A stretch of DNA of 64,000 nt from Nannochloris sp. 'desiccata' (taxonomy: Eukaryota; Chlorophyta; Trebouxiophyceae; Chlorellales; Chlorellaceae). The DNA is taken from assembly GCA_019044685.2 (NCBI GenBank), contig JAGTXX020000017.1, forward strand, positions 372,001 through 436,000, read 5' to 3'. Below, piece after piece: positions 54,283 through 64,000 of this stretch; position 1 is the first letter of the stretch; each line of letters opens with the position of its first letter. The notes beneath the pieces were generated by a model. That model had not been told where the DNA came from, searched no databases, and saw only the letters and a program-made list of their open reading frames with translations. The translations under genes were made by a program, and so were the position numbers.

Positions 54283-54550
54283 ACCTGGGCCACGTTGTTG
54301 ATACCACAGCCTCTCCAGAGGAGGTCATCACCTCCAGCGGGCCATCCCGTGTCCAGCTCACCTAGCTGCGACATCAAAGTTCTCAGCTGGGGAGCCAAGC
54401 TGAAAATGATGGGCCCGTCCATCAGCGTAGCATTATATTCTTCTACGGATACGGCTATCAAAGGTCGAAATAAGCTCAAAGGCAGTACGTTTCTGCTCTA
54501 CAACCTCGGGAGTCAATAGCCGCTCGATGGGAGCCAGCCCAAGTGCAAGT
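54283..54550 (-). pseudogene. degenerate inverted copy C of the 55-kb gene family
   Basis: On the minus strand it reads MDGPIIFSLAPQLRTLMSQL then GELDTGWPAGGDDLLWRG and NNVAQVVKE-stop, matching LMDGPIILSLAPQLRTLMSQ...DNLLWRGYGMDKVAQVV of the intact gene. The upstream part (LTPEVVEQKRTAFELISTFD) corresponds to LTATELKAQRRAAFE and is separated from the rest by a frame break and stop. It faces copy A tail to tail. Confidence 0.75.
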
Positions 54551-55052
54551 TTCAGATGCAAGTGAGGAATTAGTGCCAGTTACTCGTCCCTTCAAGAAAC
54601 TGCAAGCAATCCCTCTTATTCTAGCCTCTATCGAGGCCCGTGAATACCTTGTGAGCTTGTGGATTGAGAGGCTGCATCTAGCTTAGCTGCTGCCTCTGCC
54701 GTGTGTGTGATGACAACGCCGGTATGCTTTTCAGACCGCATAATTGAGCAACATGGACTCTCTTTCATACGCATCGCCATGTATTGCTGTGAGATAACGT
54801 TCTGTACTGGTCTAAACTGGAGCTGCTTTTTACTTTTTTGCACCTGGGGTCCACCTTGATGTAGAAAGGTCTTGGCTGGTGGGTGGTATAAATTCGGTCT
54901 CCAACTGCGCTCCGTTCCATATTAATCTAGCTTTAAAACTATACACGCCGCATTTTTTGTGAGTGGTGCAATCTTTAATAGATTGGTTTCTGGCATTCAC
55001 TTGCCGTTTAGACAGCTGCTTATTTCTTAATCAGCGATCGCAATTTACCAAT
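54551..55052. other. intergenic, upstream region of the intact family gene
   Basis: About 500 bp; no gene. Presumed promoter of the 55053 gene; the GGTATAAA at 54886 is a possible TATA box. Confidence 0.4.
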
Positions 55053-56356
55053 ATGGGACGATCCCAAGCTGGAAGATTAATTTTTAGCGTCTTTGGCGCA
55101 GGTGAGTATACTACATATGTTTTATAAAGTCAATTGATGCGCACGGGAGGTCGCTGCAGCACGCGAATTACTCACATGCTGCTCGTTGTTGATAATTGAG
55201 GATGTGTGGTGCTGGCTATTGCACAACGTAATCTATCCTCTGATGCCCTTCAATAATATTTTAATATTACTAACACTCGTCCCTACTTCTTAACTCTGCT
55301 GCAGTCCTCACTGGAGTCGGCATCGTCGCCTTGCGATCTTGCTGCGGTCGCGGAAAGAAGGCTCGTCAAGCCAAGAGAGAGGCTAATGCCATTACGCGGG
55401 CTCTGAGCAACGGACCTAACTCTCACAAGTTGGAAGATGGACTATTAGTCGCTCTTTCGACAGGTTCAGCTGAGAGTGCCATGGCAACCAATTCAACCAG
55501 CGCTCTCACAGCTACTGAGCTTAAAGCGCAGAGACGTGCAGCTTTTGAAGACGCTGCCGCGCTTATTAGAATCCCTGCGACCTTAGATGCGTTTACTACG
55601 GTTTTGATGGACGGGCCCATCATCCTCAGCTTGGCTCCCCAGCTGAGAACTTTGATGTCGCAGCTAGATGAGCTGGACATGGCCATGGGGTGGCCTACTG
55701 GAGGTGATAACCTCCTCTGGAGAGGCTATGGTATGGATAAGGTGGCCCAGGTAGTCCTTGCCAGGTCCCCTGGCTTAGTAAGACCTGCTTTGGCAATGCA
55801 GGTTGTCGCTCTCCGCTGCGGCCTCCGCAGCTTGCTTCAGCAGAGGCAGGCTGCAAGGGAGCCCAACAACGTGGTGGAAATCGTCGAAATCAACGACGAA
55901 GAGGAGGCTGTTTTCTCTCCCCCCGCCATCTCCACCGTCACTGCTGCTGCTCCTCCCACCCTTGCCTTGGGTCGCTCGATTTCCGATGCCAGCAGCAGCG
56001 GCACCCCTGGTGGATGCACCCCTATGAGTGCACATGGTTCCGTGCTTGGACCTTTTACTGCTGCCAATGGCGGTAAAAAGACGAAAGCTAAATCTCCTTT
56101 GGGAGATTGCACTCGTCAAGGCTCTGCTCCCGTCAATGCTGTCCCTGCTGCTGGCCGCCTTGGCTTAAACCCTGGTGCTGAGCCTTGGGTGCCTGGCCCT
56201 GCTCCCCGTGACCGCCCTCGGCGCAAAAGGCGCGGTCGATCTGGGTACCATTGCTTGGTTACTGATGTCCCTGCTCCTCCACCTCCACTCCGTGCTGCCG
56301 CCGCTGCCCCTGTCCTGAGGCAGAAGCATCTGTGCCAAGGGCTGTTGGCAATATAA
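55053..56356 (+). CDS. lineage-specific membrane-anchored protein, intact member of a local family
   Basis: Two exons, join(55053..55101, 55305..56356), 366 aa. Exon 1 plus the exon 2 start give MGRSQAGRLIFSVFGA-VLTGVGIVALRSCCGRG: one membrane span followed by a CC motif (possible palmitoylation) and a Lys/Arg cluster. A helical middle follows (LKAQRRAAFEDAAALIR, LMDGPIILSLAPQLRTLMSQ, NVVEIVEINDEEEAVFSPP), then a Ser/Pro/Gly-rich tail with a basic PRDRPRRKRRGRS patch. No known domain. Two broken copies lie just upstream, so the family is recently duplicated. Function unknown. Confidence 0.7.
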
Positions 56357-56805
56357 AGCCATTCATTCCCAAAATCTTTCTTAAATGAAGCAAAGGATTC
56401 ATAATTACCTTAAAAATGCTTCCTTTATATATAGAACAGAAGAAGAAGAAAAATGCTTTACCCTACCTACCCTCGTATTCTACCTTTTTTTTTTTGAAAC
56501 TCATTCAACTTAGCTTCTGCCTACTTCCTTTTATAGTATCAATAAATACGGGTTTTCAACACGAAATCATATTGTTTTCCCTTGTTTGAATGAACTTTAC
56601 GTACGTACCCCTCTGCGACTTCTGCCACCACCACCACCCGGCCCAACCCATGAAAATCTTTTAGTTGTATTGGTTGTACCAATACTTTATATTCGCTTGA
56701 TGTTTTAATATGCTCTCGTTATTTCAATCTAATGATTTACAACTACATCGATGATCGATATGGGATATATATATATAAAATGTATACCAAACTGTAAAAG
56801 AAAAC
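56357..56805. other. intergenic between convergent genes
   Basis: About 450 bp, AT-rich, with an (AT)n stretch at 56768-56778. No gene. Confidence 0.5.
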
Positions 56806-59781
56806 TCAAATAAGAGAAAACTCAGTAGTAGTTGCGCCAGGAATTGACGCCGACTCCGCCTGAATAGCTATTTTTATTGGGGACCGTACAGCACCTAGAG
56901 GATCCAGAGCTTCACTTCCATCATCCGATTCCTCTTCATTGTCAACTCCTATAGCAGGAGCAGAAGGTATCACTGGGTCCTCAGCTAGGACAGGAATGGC
57001 AGAATCAATCAAGAGCGAAGATGATTCTGCCTGTGCTGCTGCCGTCGATTGCGGTGCTTCCAAGGGTTCTAAATTACTAATCTCTTCATCGACCCCTACC
57101 CTTCCATCATGCTTCCTCAAATGCAGATTCTCCAACTCTGCCCCTACATGCGCCTCACCTAGCTCTTCTTCCTCCTGTAACGTATCGTCTTCATCGATCC
57201 CTGCAAGGTCACTTTGCATCCCGGCCGTTGGGTGCGGCGGCACCACCGATGTCACTCTCGGGAAATATTTACTCATATTTAACCCTAAAAATAACTCCAT
57301 AGACTGCTGTCGTGCACTATCTGAAACGCTGTTATTCCATCTGCGTTGTACTGCAACTCGTAGATTTTGGAGTTTGCCTACAGAGGAAGAGGAAGTACCA
57401 TACGGGCGAGCATCGGCGGCAAGGACTAACCCTAAAACGTGGCCATGCATGGCGGGAGAGCCAGTATACAAAGCGCTATGGACATCTCCGTGCTTTCTAA
57501 ACATAGTGACGTAATCTGCTACGGAATCTGCGTACAGTTTGGAGCGCACGTCTTCTAATTTATAATTGAAAAACATCCAAGGAGGGCTGATGGTATCTGG
57601 CGCTGGCGCCCTGCTGCTTCCAGTGCCACTGCCGCTGGAGCTGGAGCTGATATTACTAGAAGCAGCATTCTTAAGTTTAGTAGCTTTTATTGTGGTGGTG
57701 GTGGTTGTGCCTGGTGGTGGTTCCCATTGGGTCACTTTATTTAAGTGATCGATGTACACAGCACGCCCAGCATGCTTTCTTCTCTCCCACCCTTCTGGCA
57801 ACACCATTTCTTCAACTTCTTCAATATCTTGTCCTGCTTCTTCTTCGCCATAGCTCTGTAAAGAGCCTTTACTGGGCGATGCAAAGACTGCCGCTCCAGC
57901 GCCCAATGGAGCATCGGCGCTGCCTGCACCAGCGCCTGTATTCTCCAAGTTAATGCCCAGCAGCCTCAATCCTTCTTGCAGAGCAGGGAGCATCGCAAAA
58001 CACGTCGCAGCATTGGTTCTATCTAAAGAATCAGCGCAATTAAAACGTAATAATCCACGTTGTCGTTGGATCCACCTCATTTGCCATCGCTCCCCCCACG
58101 GTGAAATATCTTCAGAACTGTCATTGGTGGCTTCACAAGTATTTTTATAACTACCACCACCTGAATCAAATTCACTGGAGTGGTTACTATCGTTATGTCT
58201 AGTGAGATTATTAGTGCGTGGTTCCATAACTCCTAGAGCGAGGCCTGTGTCCTTCACTGAATGCTCTATAAACGTCCAAAACGCTTCAATGCCTTGTTCT
58301 TCATTCAGCATTGCCATCACACCATGCCAATCGAATTTCTTTAACGAGGGTGGAGCTACTTGGCACGGTACAGCTTCTGTCGTCGTTGTCCTTTTTTTAT
58401 TTCTTTTTTCAGCTGCTAAGCGTGCTTTGACATACGCCATTCCTTCTTCAAACTGGGAAGAAAGAAGAAGTTCTGCTGCTTTCTTAGGATTGCAGTGGAG
58501 TAAGTTGATAAACGTCACTTTAGGAGCAGTGTCGTTAGTATCGCTTTCATTCTTCTCAACTTCAGTTTTAGAAGAACCGCAACCCACTCCACCAACTCCA
58601 TTGCAACTGCCAGTAGAATCCAAATTGCAAAGTCTTTGTAGCGTTCTAACATAACTCAGCATGCCTACATAGGTTCCTTTTTCCTGTATATATACTTCGG
58701 CTTGGAGTCCTTTATTTAAGGGCTGTAATTCTACACCCCACCAAATGGGGACAGTGCCTCTTCTCCATGCCACCCGTGCCCACTTCACAAAACCACCACC
58801 ACCGCTGCTGCTGGATCCAGCAGAAGGGGTCCACATAAGCAACTCTGCTTCTATTTCGTTCCCAGGCCCAGCCATTTCATTCAAACCCCGAGCTATATAT
58901 CTCGTTCCAGGGTGGCGACGACTTCTTCGTGACAGCAGGCATAGCGTGTACCGCTGTCCAGTACGATGATGTACTTCATCGACAGATTCAACAGCGCCTT
59001 GCATCAACGCTGGGCAATGAGTTGGTAAGCCTAGGTCTCGGAAGGGTTGAGAAAGCCAGGCATTCCAGATAAACTCGAGCTCAGGCTCGGTCGGAAGGTG
59101 AGCACTGGGGAAAGGCCGTGATAAGTCTGCCGTTTCGCAGTAATAATGGAATCCGCCTACGATATGTTGTTGCATAGAACGCCAGAATTCTTGTTCTGCT
59201 GCTGCTGCGGTGGGATGATTCGCTGCAGAGGAAGACGAATCCAGAGGGAGCAACTCCCAGCGGGCATCAGTTACGAGGTTTATAGCATGACCACCTGGAA
59301 GCATTGCTTTGGTTGTGGTTTTTGTAGCGAGGAGGAGGCCTGCTAGAGTGTCGGTGGCTGTGAACCCGAGCAGAGTGGTACCGCGAGCGATTTCCATGTA
59401 GCCTTGTTTAGTACAACTTGCCAACGCCGAGGCCTTCATAGCGTGAGGGAAAAAAGAGCGGGGTGAGAAAATGAGGCAATGAGAAATGAATCGAGGATGT
59501 TTTCCTTTTTCTATTTTGCATTTTATAAATTAGCTCTGAATAAAGTCCGAGGTATCCCAAATAATAAGGGTCCTTACCTCATCTGTGAAACTGTGATCTG
59601 CAGCAAGCAGCAAAGTCCCAGTGCTTGAATTGACTTCCAGCACGTCGGTAGATGATCTGGTCGAGATGGTGATGACGATGCGATAATCACCCCAAGCGTC
59701 GTTGAATCTCCTGCTCAATACCATTACAGAAGACTGTCTTCCGATGGGTGGGTCAAAAGGGCCTGCGTCTGTGTGGCCCAT
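56806..59781 (-). CDS. SAC9: SAC9-type phosphoinositide phosphatase with WW domain
   Basis: Two exons, complement(56806..59433, 59578..59781), about 943 aa. Exon 1 (MGHTDAGPFDPPIGRQSSVM...TDVLEVNSSTGTLLL) matches the SAC9 N-terminus and joins at DE|ASALASC. The SAC domain contains FEEGMAYVKARLAAE and the catalytic Cx5R motif RFNCADSLDRTNAATCFAML. A WW domain follows (LPEGWERRKHAGRAVYIDHL, then WEPPPG), as in plant SAC9, then FFNYKLEDVRSKLYADSVADYV. It should dephosphorylate phosphoinositides, possibly PI(4,5)P2. The acceptor (TATGAAG|GCC) is unusual, so translation from 59439 remains an alternative. It ends in an acidic low-complexity tail. Confidence 0.88.
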
Positions 59782-60185
59782 GCTGGCGTTTGTGCTATAA
59801 AAATCTTTGATCAAACCATAGCGCTTAGTTTAATACAATGGTGCCAAGCGCGCTACTATGCAGTGATCAGACTTATTGGAAGCGACCCAAATTTAATAAA
59901 ATGCGTTCAATGCCACGCAGACTTTGGTTAAAGGTCTTGCAAAGGAATTATTTTCCTCCCAACATTTAAACATTCGATGATTTGCCAGGAAATGAAGCCA
60001 ACCTTTTACCCTTGATACAGTTTAAAATTTGGACACCTTGGTCTGGATTCTAGGATTGGCATTGGAGGCCGCACGAGGTGGTGTGTTGCATATTTTTATT
60101 ACCTTCAGATCGTTTCTGAATTTCAATTCCCTGTGTTGAATAATTCTAAAGACATGCCAAACTCTACGAGATAACTTTCAAAAAT
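59782..60185. other. divergent promoter region, SAC9 / PH-SMP
   Basis: About 400 bp; no additional gene seen. Confidence 0.5.
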
Positions 60186-63100
60186 ATGCCTGGGCCTACA
60201 CAAGGCGCGGGAGGGGCCCTCGTTCCAAGTTTAGTGACAGAAAAGCAGGAAGCAATTGCAATCGCCACCGTCGGGTCAGTCTTCAAAACAAACCTTATGA
60301 TACATTTAGATAGAGAGAGCTTTCCTTTCCACCGACAACTAGAATTTTACTCTAATCTCTATATTTCTATCATTGTATCTTGATTATTGCAGTACTGCTT
60401 GTGGATTATATATATTCAAATCTGTCCCATCACTGTTCCTCCCTCAAGGCATCTTTGCTCTGCTCGCTTCCCTCTTTCTTGGCCTTTTCTTAGGATTAGC
60501 TCTAGCTGGAGCTGTCCTGTGTTACATTTTTTATAGATTCACTCATCCAAAGCCACCACCGAGTGTACCCAATCTACCATTACATGCTCCTTTAGCGGCT
60601 GTACCCACGCCCACCGCTGGCGGTACTTCTAAGAGGTGTACTACACTTCCGGCGAGAGATGTCACCCGCCCCTCTGCTACTATGCCCCATGCCTATACCT
60701 CCCATGGTGAGTTACACGGGGTCATATTCACAGTTACCCAGTCCCATTGGGATCGTACTGCCTGTGTATTGGATTGGCCCCCAGCGGGCAAAGCATTCAA
60801 AACATGGCATGCGAGTCTAAATCAAGGGACTCTCGTCTTAAACCCGTTGCCACGACCTCACCATTCTCAACACCAAGGAGAAGAAGGTACAAATAAAAAG
60901 GGAAGGAAACAACACACGGGAGATCGAGTAGAAGAAGAGAACGAGAATGATGAGAAAGAAGAGGACAGACAACTTTCTGAAGTTGTTGAAACTGCCGCTA
61001 TGGCCACTGGTGCTGCTCAAACTGCCGTTGAAAACCAATCACACGGAATTCCATTGGAAGGTTGTACTGTTGAATTAGTACGGGATGGACTGCAAGGAAG
61101 AAGCGAATTGGCTCGCAAAGCTCCGCTACTCCTCGCCCACCCTTCGTGGCCGCTCTTGGATGGTGAGAAGAAAATATTCATTTTTGCCACCGACTCTGCA
61201 GCAAAGCAAGAATGGCTTCACGCTTTAAGTTATTGGTGCGTTAATAGTAACGGCGGGGATGGTTGGGAAGGGAGTTTAAAGTCAATTGAAGAGACGTATC
61301 AGTTATTTTGTAGTACGATGGCGCAGAAATCGACTTTGCCTTTTGTTCAAGAAAAATTTAATCCTTCTTTTTTGAATACGAGAGAGGGTGGTGCAACGGC
61401 AATGGCGCCAGCGGTCGGGGTGCCATCTAGTGGCGGACCAGGGAGTTCTTCTTTTGCCGCTGGAAGTGGCAGTAGACGATCAAGAGATGTGCAGCAAGGA
61501 GGCGGAGGACAAGGACGAGAAGATGCAAAGCTAGGGAAGAGGGCTTCATGGAAACAGTGGAGAAAAACCCGACAAGAACAAGGCGGGGAAGAAGACGAAC
61601 ACATAGAGGAAGACATAGGTGGTGATGGTGTGGGTGATAATAATGCTTTGGGGAAGATAGTTAATGATGACATAGGCATTTCTGCTTCGGCTGCCACCGG
61701 TGCAGCTGCTGCAGCTGCTCTTGATCTTCAACTTCGTCCTCCAGTAGGTGTTGAACAGGTAGCTACCACTGCCTCAGATATAGATTCTATTATTGAGATG
61801 CGCTGGATGCAATCTCGAAAAGTGCCTGTTCCTCTAGCGCCTCAAAAGCAAGAGAGGAAAGGCAGCGGTGGCGGTGGCGATGTAGGTGCTGGTGGCAATA
61901 CGGATCCTAATGCAACCTCTCTTGAAACCTCTATTACACCGTCTCCTACACCGTCTCCATACCTATCTCCAGTCAAAGTACCCCCTATTGGGCCTGTAGT
62001 CTACCGTAAAGGACTGCCATCAACGCAGCAGCAGCAGCAACAACAACAGTCTGGAAGAGCAGCTCCAGGAGGACCCTCAAGGCCTTCTTCGTCTCTACCT
62101 GGCTCAGCACAAACATCGCCAACGAAATTCCAGCAACGAGCTCAAGAAACCCCATTATCCCCTTCAAACGCGAATTATGCGAATAATAATCAACAGCAAC
62201 CCCAACAGCAAACCCTTTCACCTCGTAGTCAACCTGCCCAGACCACGGCGGCCTCTTCCCGCCTCCCACAAGGCTTTCCATCGCCTCTCCTTCCCTTTGA
62301 TTTTTTCATAAACGCCACTGCTACTCGTGCATGCTTTGACTTATTACGCAACCCAGCATTTTCAGAACACGTGCGTGCTCGTATACAACGACAGCTCTCA
62401 CGAATGCACACACCCGAGTACGTAACCTCATTAGAAGTGGTGTCTGTAGAGCCAGGCTGCACTGCACCCACGCTGTCAAGATTCGCAGCGGTATCGCAGC
62501 CTGCTTCGCATGCTGCGTTCCCTCAATTGATTTTTGACATGAAATATTCTGGGTCGTTTACAGTGACGATTGAATGCAAAGTGGATATTCGAGATGCACC
62601 TGCGTGGTCTGCTTTGGATCAGGCTATAGATAGAATAGAAGGCAAAAGGAAGAAAGGTAAGGACAGCGGCGGGAAAATAAAAACCTGTACCGCCGATGAG
62701 GACGAGGAAGCAGGGTTGGTAGATCTTGGTAGTGATGATGAGAATGAACTTGTAGATGGGGAGGAAGAAGATGATGGCTATGAAGAAGAACGATTGCTGC
62801 ATGCTTCGAGCAGCAGCGATGATACAGGTCCTATTGCAGGGAGCCCTAAACGCGGTGCTCCTTCAAGTAGTGAACAGCAACAAAAACAACCTCCAAAACG
62901 CCATCTATTCGGTCAAATTCGTCAGAAAACAGCTCAAAAGTTACGCAAACTAGCAGATTCAACAGCGACCAGAATATCAAATCTCCCACTTCGTGTCAGC
63001 CTCACATTTTCAGTGTTGGAAGGAACCATGTGTGTGTGGATCCCACCACCCCCGGGAGATCGTCTGTTTTGGTCGTTCTTATCACCCCCGAAATTGTCTT

Positions 63101-63525
63101 TAACAGCGACACCTCAAATTGGCCAGCGGTTGCTCAAGTATGCATATCACGCCTCAAGAGCATCAGCATGGATTCAAGCAAGGTTGGAACTAGCGTTTAG
63201 GAAAAATCTCGTTTTCCCCTGTGGTGGAGACATTCCTTTGCCTTTTTTCTTACCTGTATGGAATCCGAGGGCGTATGATGGTTTACGTGGATTACAAAAA
63301 GAAAGGGACAAGACGTCGGCAACTAGGGGAGAAGATCACCGACAGGAAGGTGATAGCAGGAGGCCTCCAGTTCAAGTGACGAGACAAGAGGACCATCTTC
63401 ATACTCGAGAGAATGAAGTTTCAGTGAGTAGGGTTTCTGCAGAGAATGCTGCGAGTACCTCGAAGGCTGCGCCGTTTGTCGAGTTTTCTTTGAGACCACC
63501 TCGGAATAACAACGGAGGTGCTTAG
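60186..63525 (+). CDS. PH-SMP lipid-transfer protein (TEX2/Nvj2-like), ER anchored
   Basis: Two exons, join(60186..60274, 60393..63525), 1073 aa. The join (ATVG-TACGLYIFK) leads into a strong hydrophobic span at about 45-75 (GIFALLASLFLGLFLGLALA). A PH-like region follows: ELHGVIFTVTQSHWDRTACV and IFIFATDSAAKQEWLHALSY. Long Ser/Pro/Gln-rich linkers lead to an SMP domain at about 660-985: FDFFINATATRACFDLLRNP, SLEVVSVEPGCTAPTL, LPLRVSLTFSVLEGTMCVWI and LSLTATPQIGQRLLKY. Layout TM-PH-SMP is that of Nvj2/TEX2, which carry ceramides or phospholipids between ER and other membranes. An acidic insertion (EEEDDGYEEERLL) splits the SMP. Confidence 0.9.
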
Positions 63526-63753
63526 CTAAGTGAAAGTTAATGTATAGAAACATGACTTATGACCTGCATCTTGTTTATTATCCTATATAACAACGTACTA
63601 TGAATAGCTACAATTTACTAGTTTAAAAAAGTATTAACAATGTTGAATAAAGTTTGACACTTCAAAAAAAAAGATTCCCCGCTTTTCTAAATTCAAGGGA
63701 AAAGAGAGGATCTCGCTTTTAAAAACACTCCCATAGTATCTATCCAATCCATT

Positions 63754-64000
<247 letters not shown>

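Noticed and set aside
53565..56112. Minus-strand frames of 91-114 aa repeated in copies A and B
   Set aside because: Shadows of the duplicated plus-strand coding sequence.
56806..59439. SAC9 gene starting at ATG 59439 as sole start
   Set aside because: An upstream exon encodes the conserved SAC9 N-terminus and joins in frame just after that ATG; kept only as an alternative.

Overview
The window looks like nuclear DNA of a unicellular green alga. The evidence is spliceosomal introns (GT...TGCAG) in most genes, chloroplast-type proteins (RUS/DUF647, an OEP80-type Omp85 protein, ABC1 kinase, transit-peptide branching enzyme), a proline-rich-linker GH9 cellulase, a selenoprotein glutathione peroxidase and TGTAA pentamers after several stop codons. 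A trichoplein-like coiled-coil protein hints at a flagellate stage. No rRNA, tRNA or CRISPR was recognised. Most exon joins below were worked out by hand from splice sites and reading-frame continuity.

Layout. 0-8.3 kb: a FAD-oxidase/cyclopropane-lipid-synthase/TLC-like fusion, a RUS protein, ribosomal protein eL14, and a lumen-targeted glutathione peroxidase with an in-frame TGA (selenocysteine) at the active site plus a candidate SECIS. 8.4-19 kb: ERG28, eIF4E, a secreted GH46 chitosanase, an ABC1K kinase, an AAAP amino-acid transporter and a secreted GH9 endoglucanase. 19.4-31.2 kb: an organelle-type P-loop ATPase, a 1.6-kb repeat-rich spacer, starch branching enzyme, COQ10, a 63-residue membrane protein, a TPH-like coiled-coil protein, a canopy-like ER protein and ribosomal protein eL37. 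32-46.4 kb: a Q-rich protein of unknown function, OEP80, a 1.85-kb G-rich spacer, an unknown PH-like protein, a GGCT-fold protein, a bZIP factor and an unknown helical protein. 46.7-52.7 kb: a VASt-TM-dysferlin protein, an SLC35F transporter and a second AAAP transporter with a GC-AG intron. 53-56.4 kb: one intact member and two broken copies of a lineage-specific gene family. 56.8-64 kb: a SAC9-type phosphoinositide phosphatase, a PH-SMP lipid-transfer protein and the end of a HIT protein.

No operon logic is expected. Many neighbours are divergent or convergent pairs with 50-400 bp spacers. A loose theme is lipid and membrane biology: CFA/TLC, ERG28, COQ10, VASt-DysF, SAC9, SMP and OEP80. 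Secreted cell-wall hydrolases (GH46, GH9) are a second theme. The strongest non-routine observations are the Sec-GPX with its candidate SECIS, the two unusual fusions (FAD-CFA-TLC and VASt-TM-DysF), and the rearranged gene family at 53-56 kb with a microinversion and a repeat-bounded deletion.
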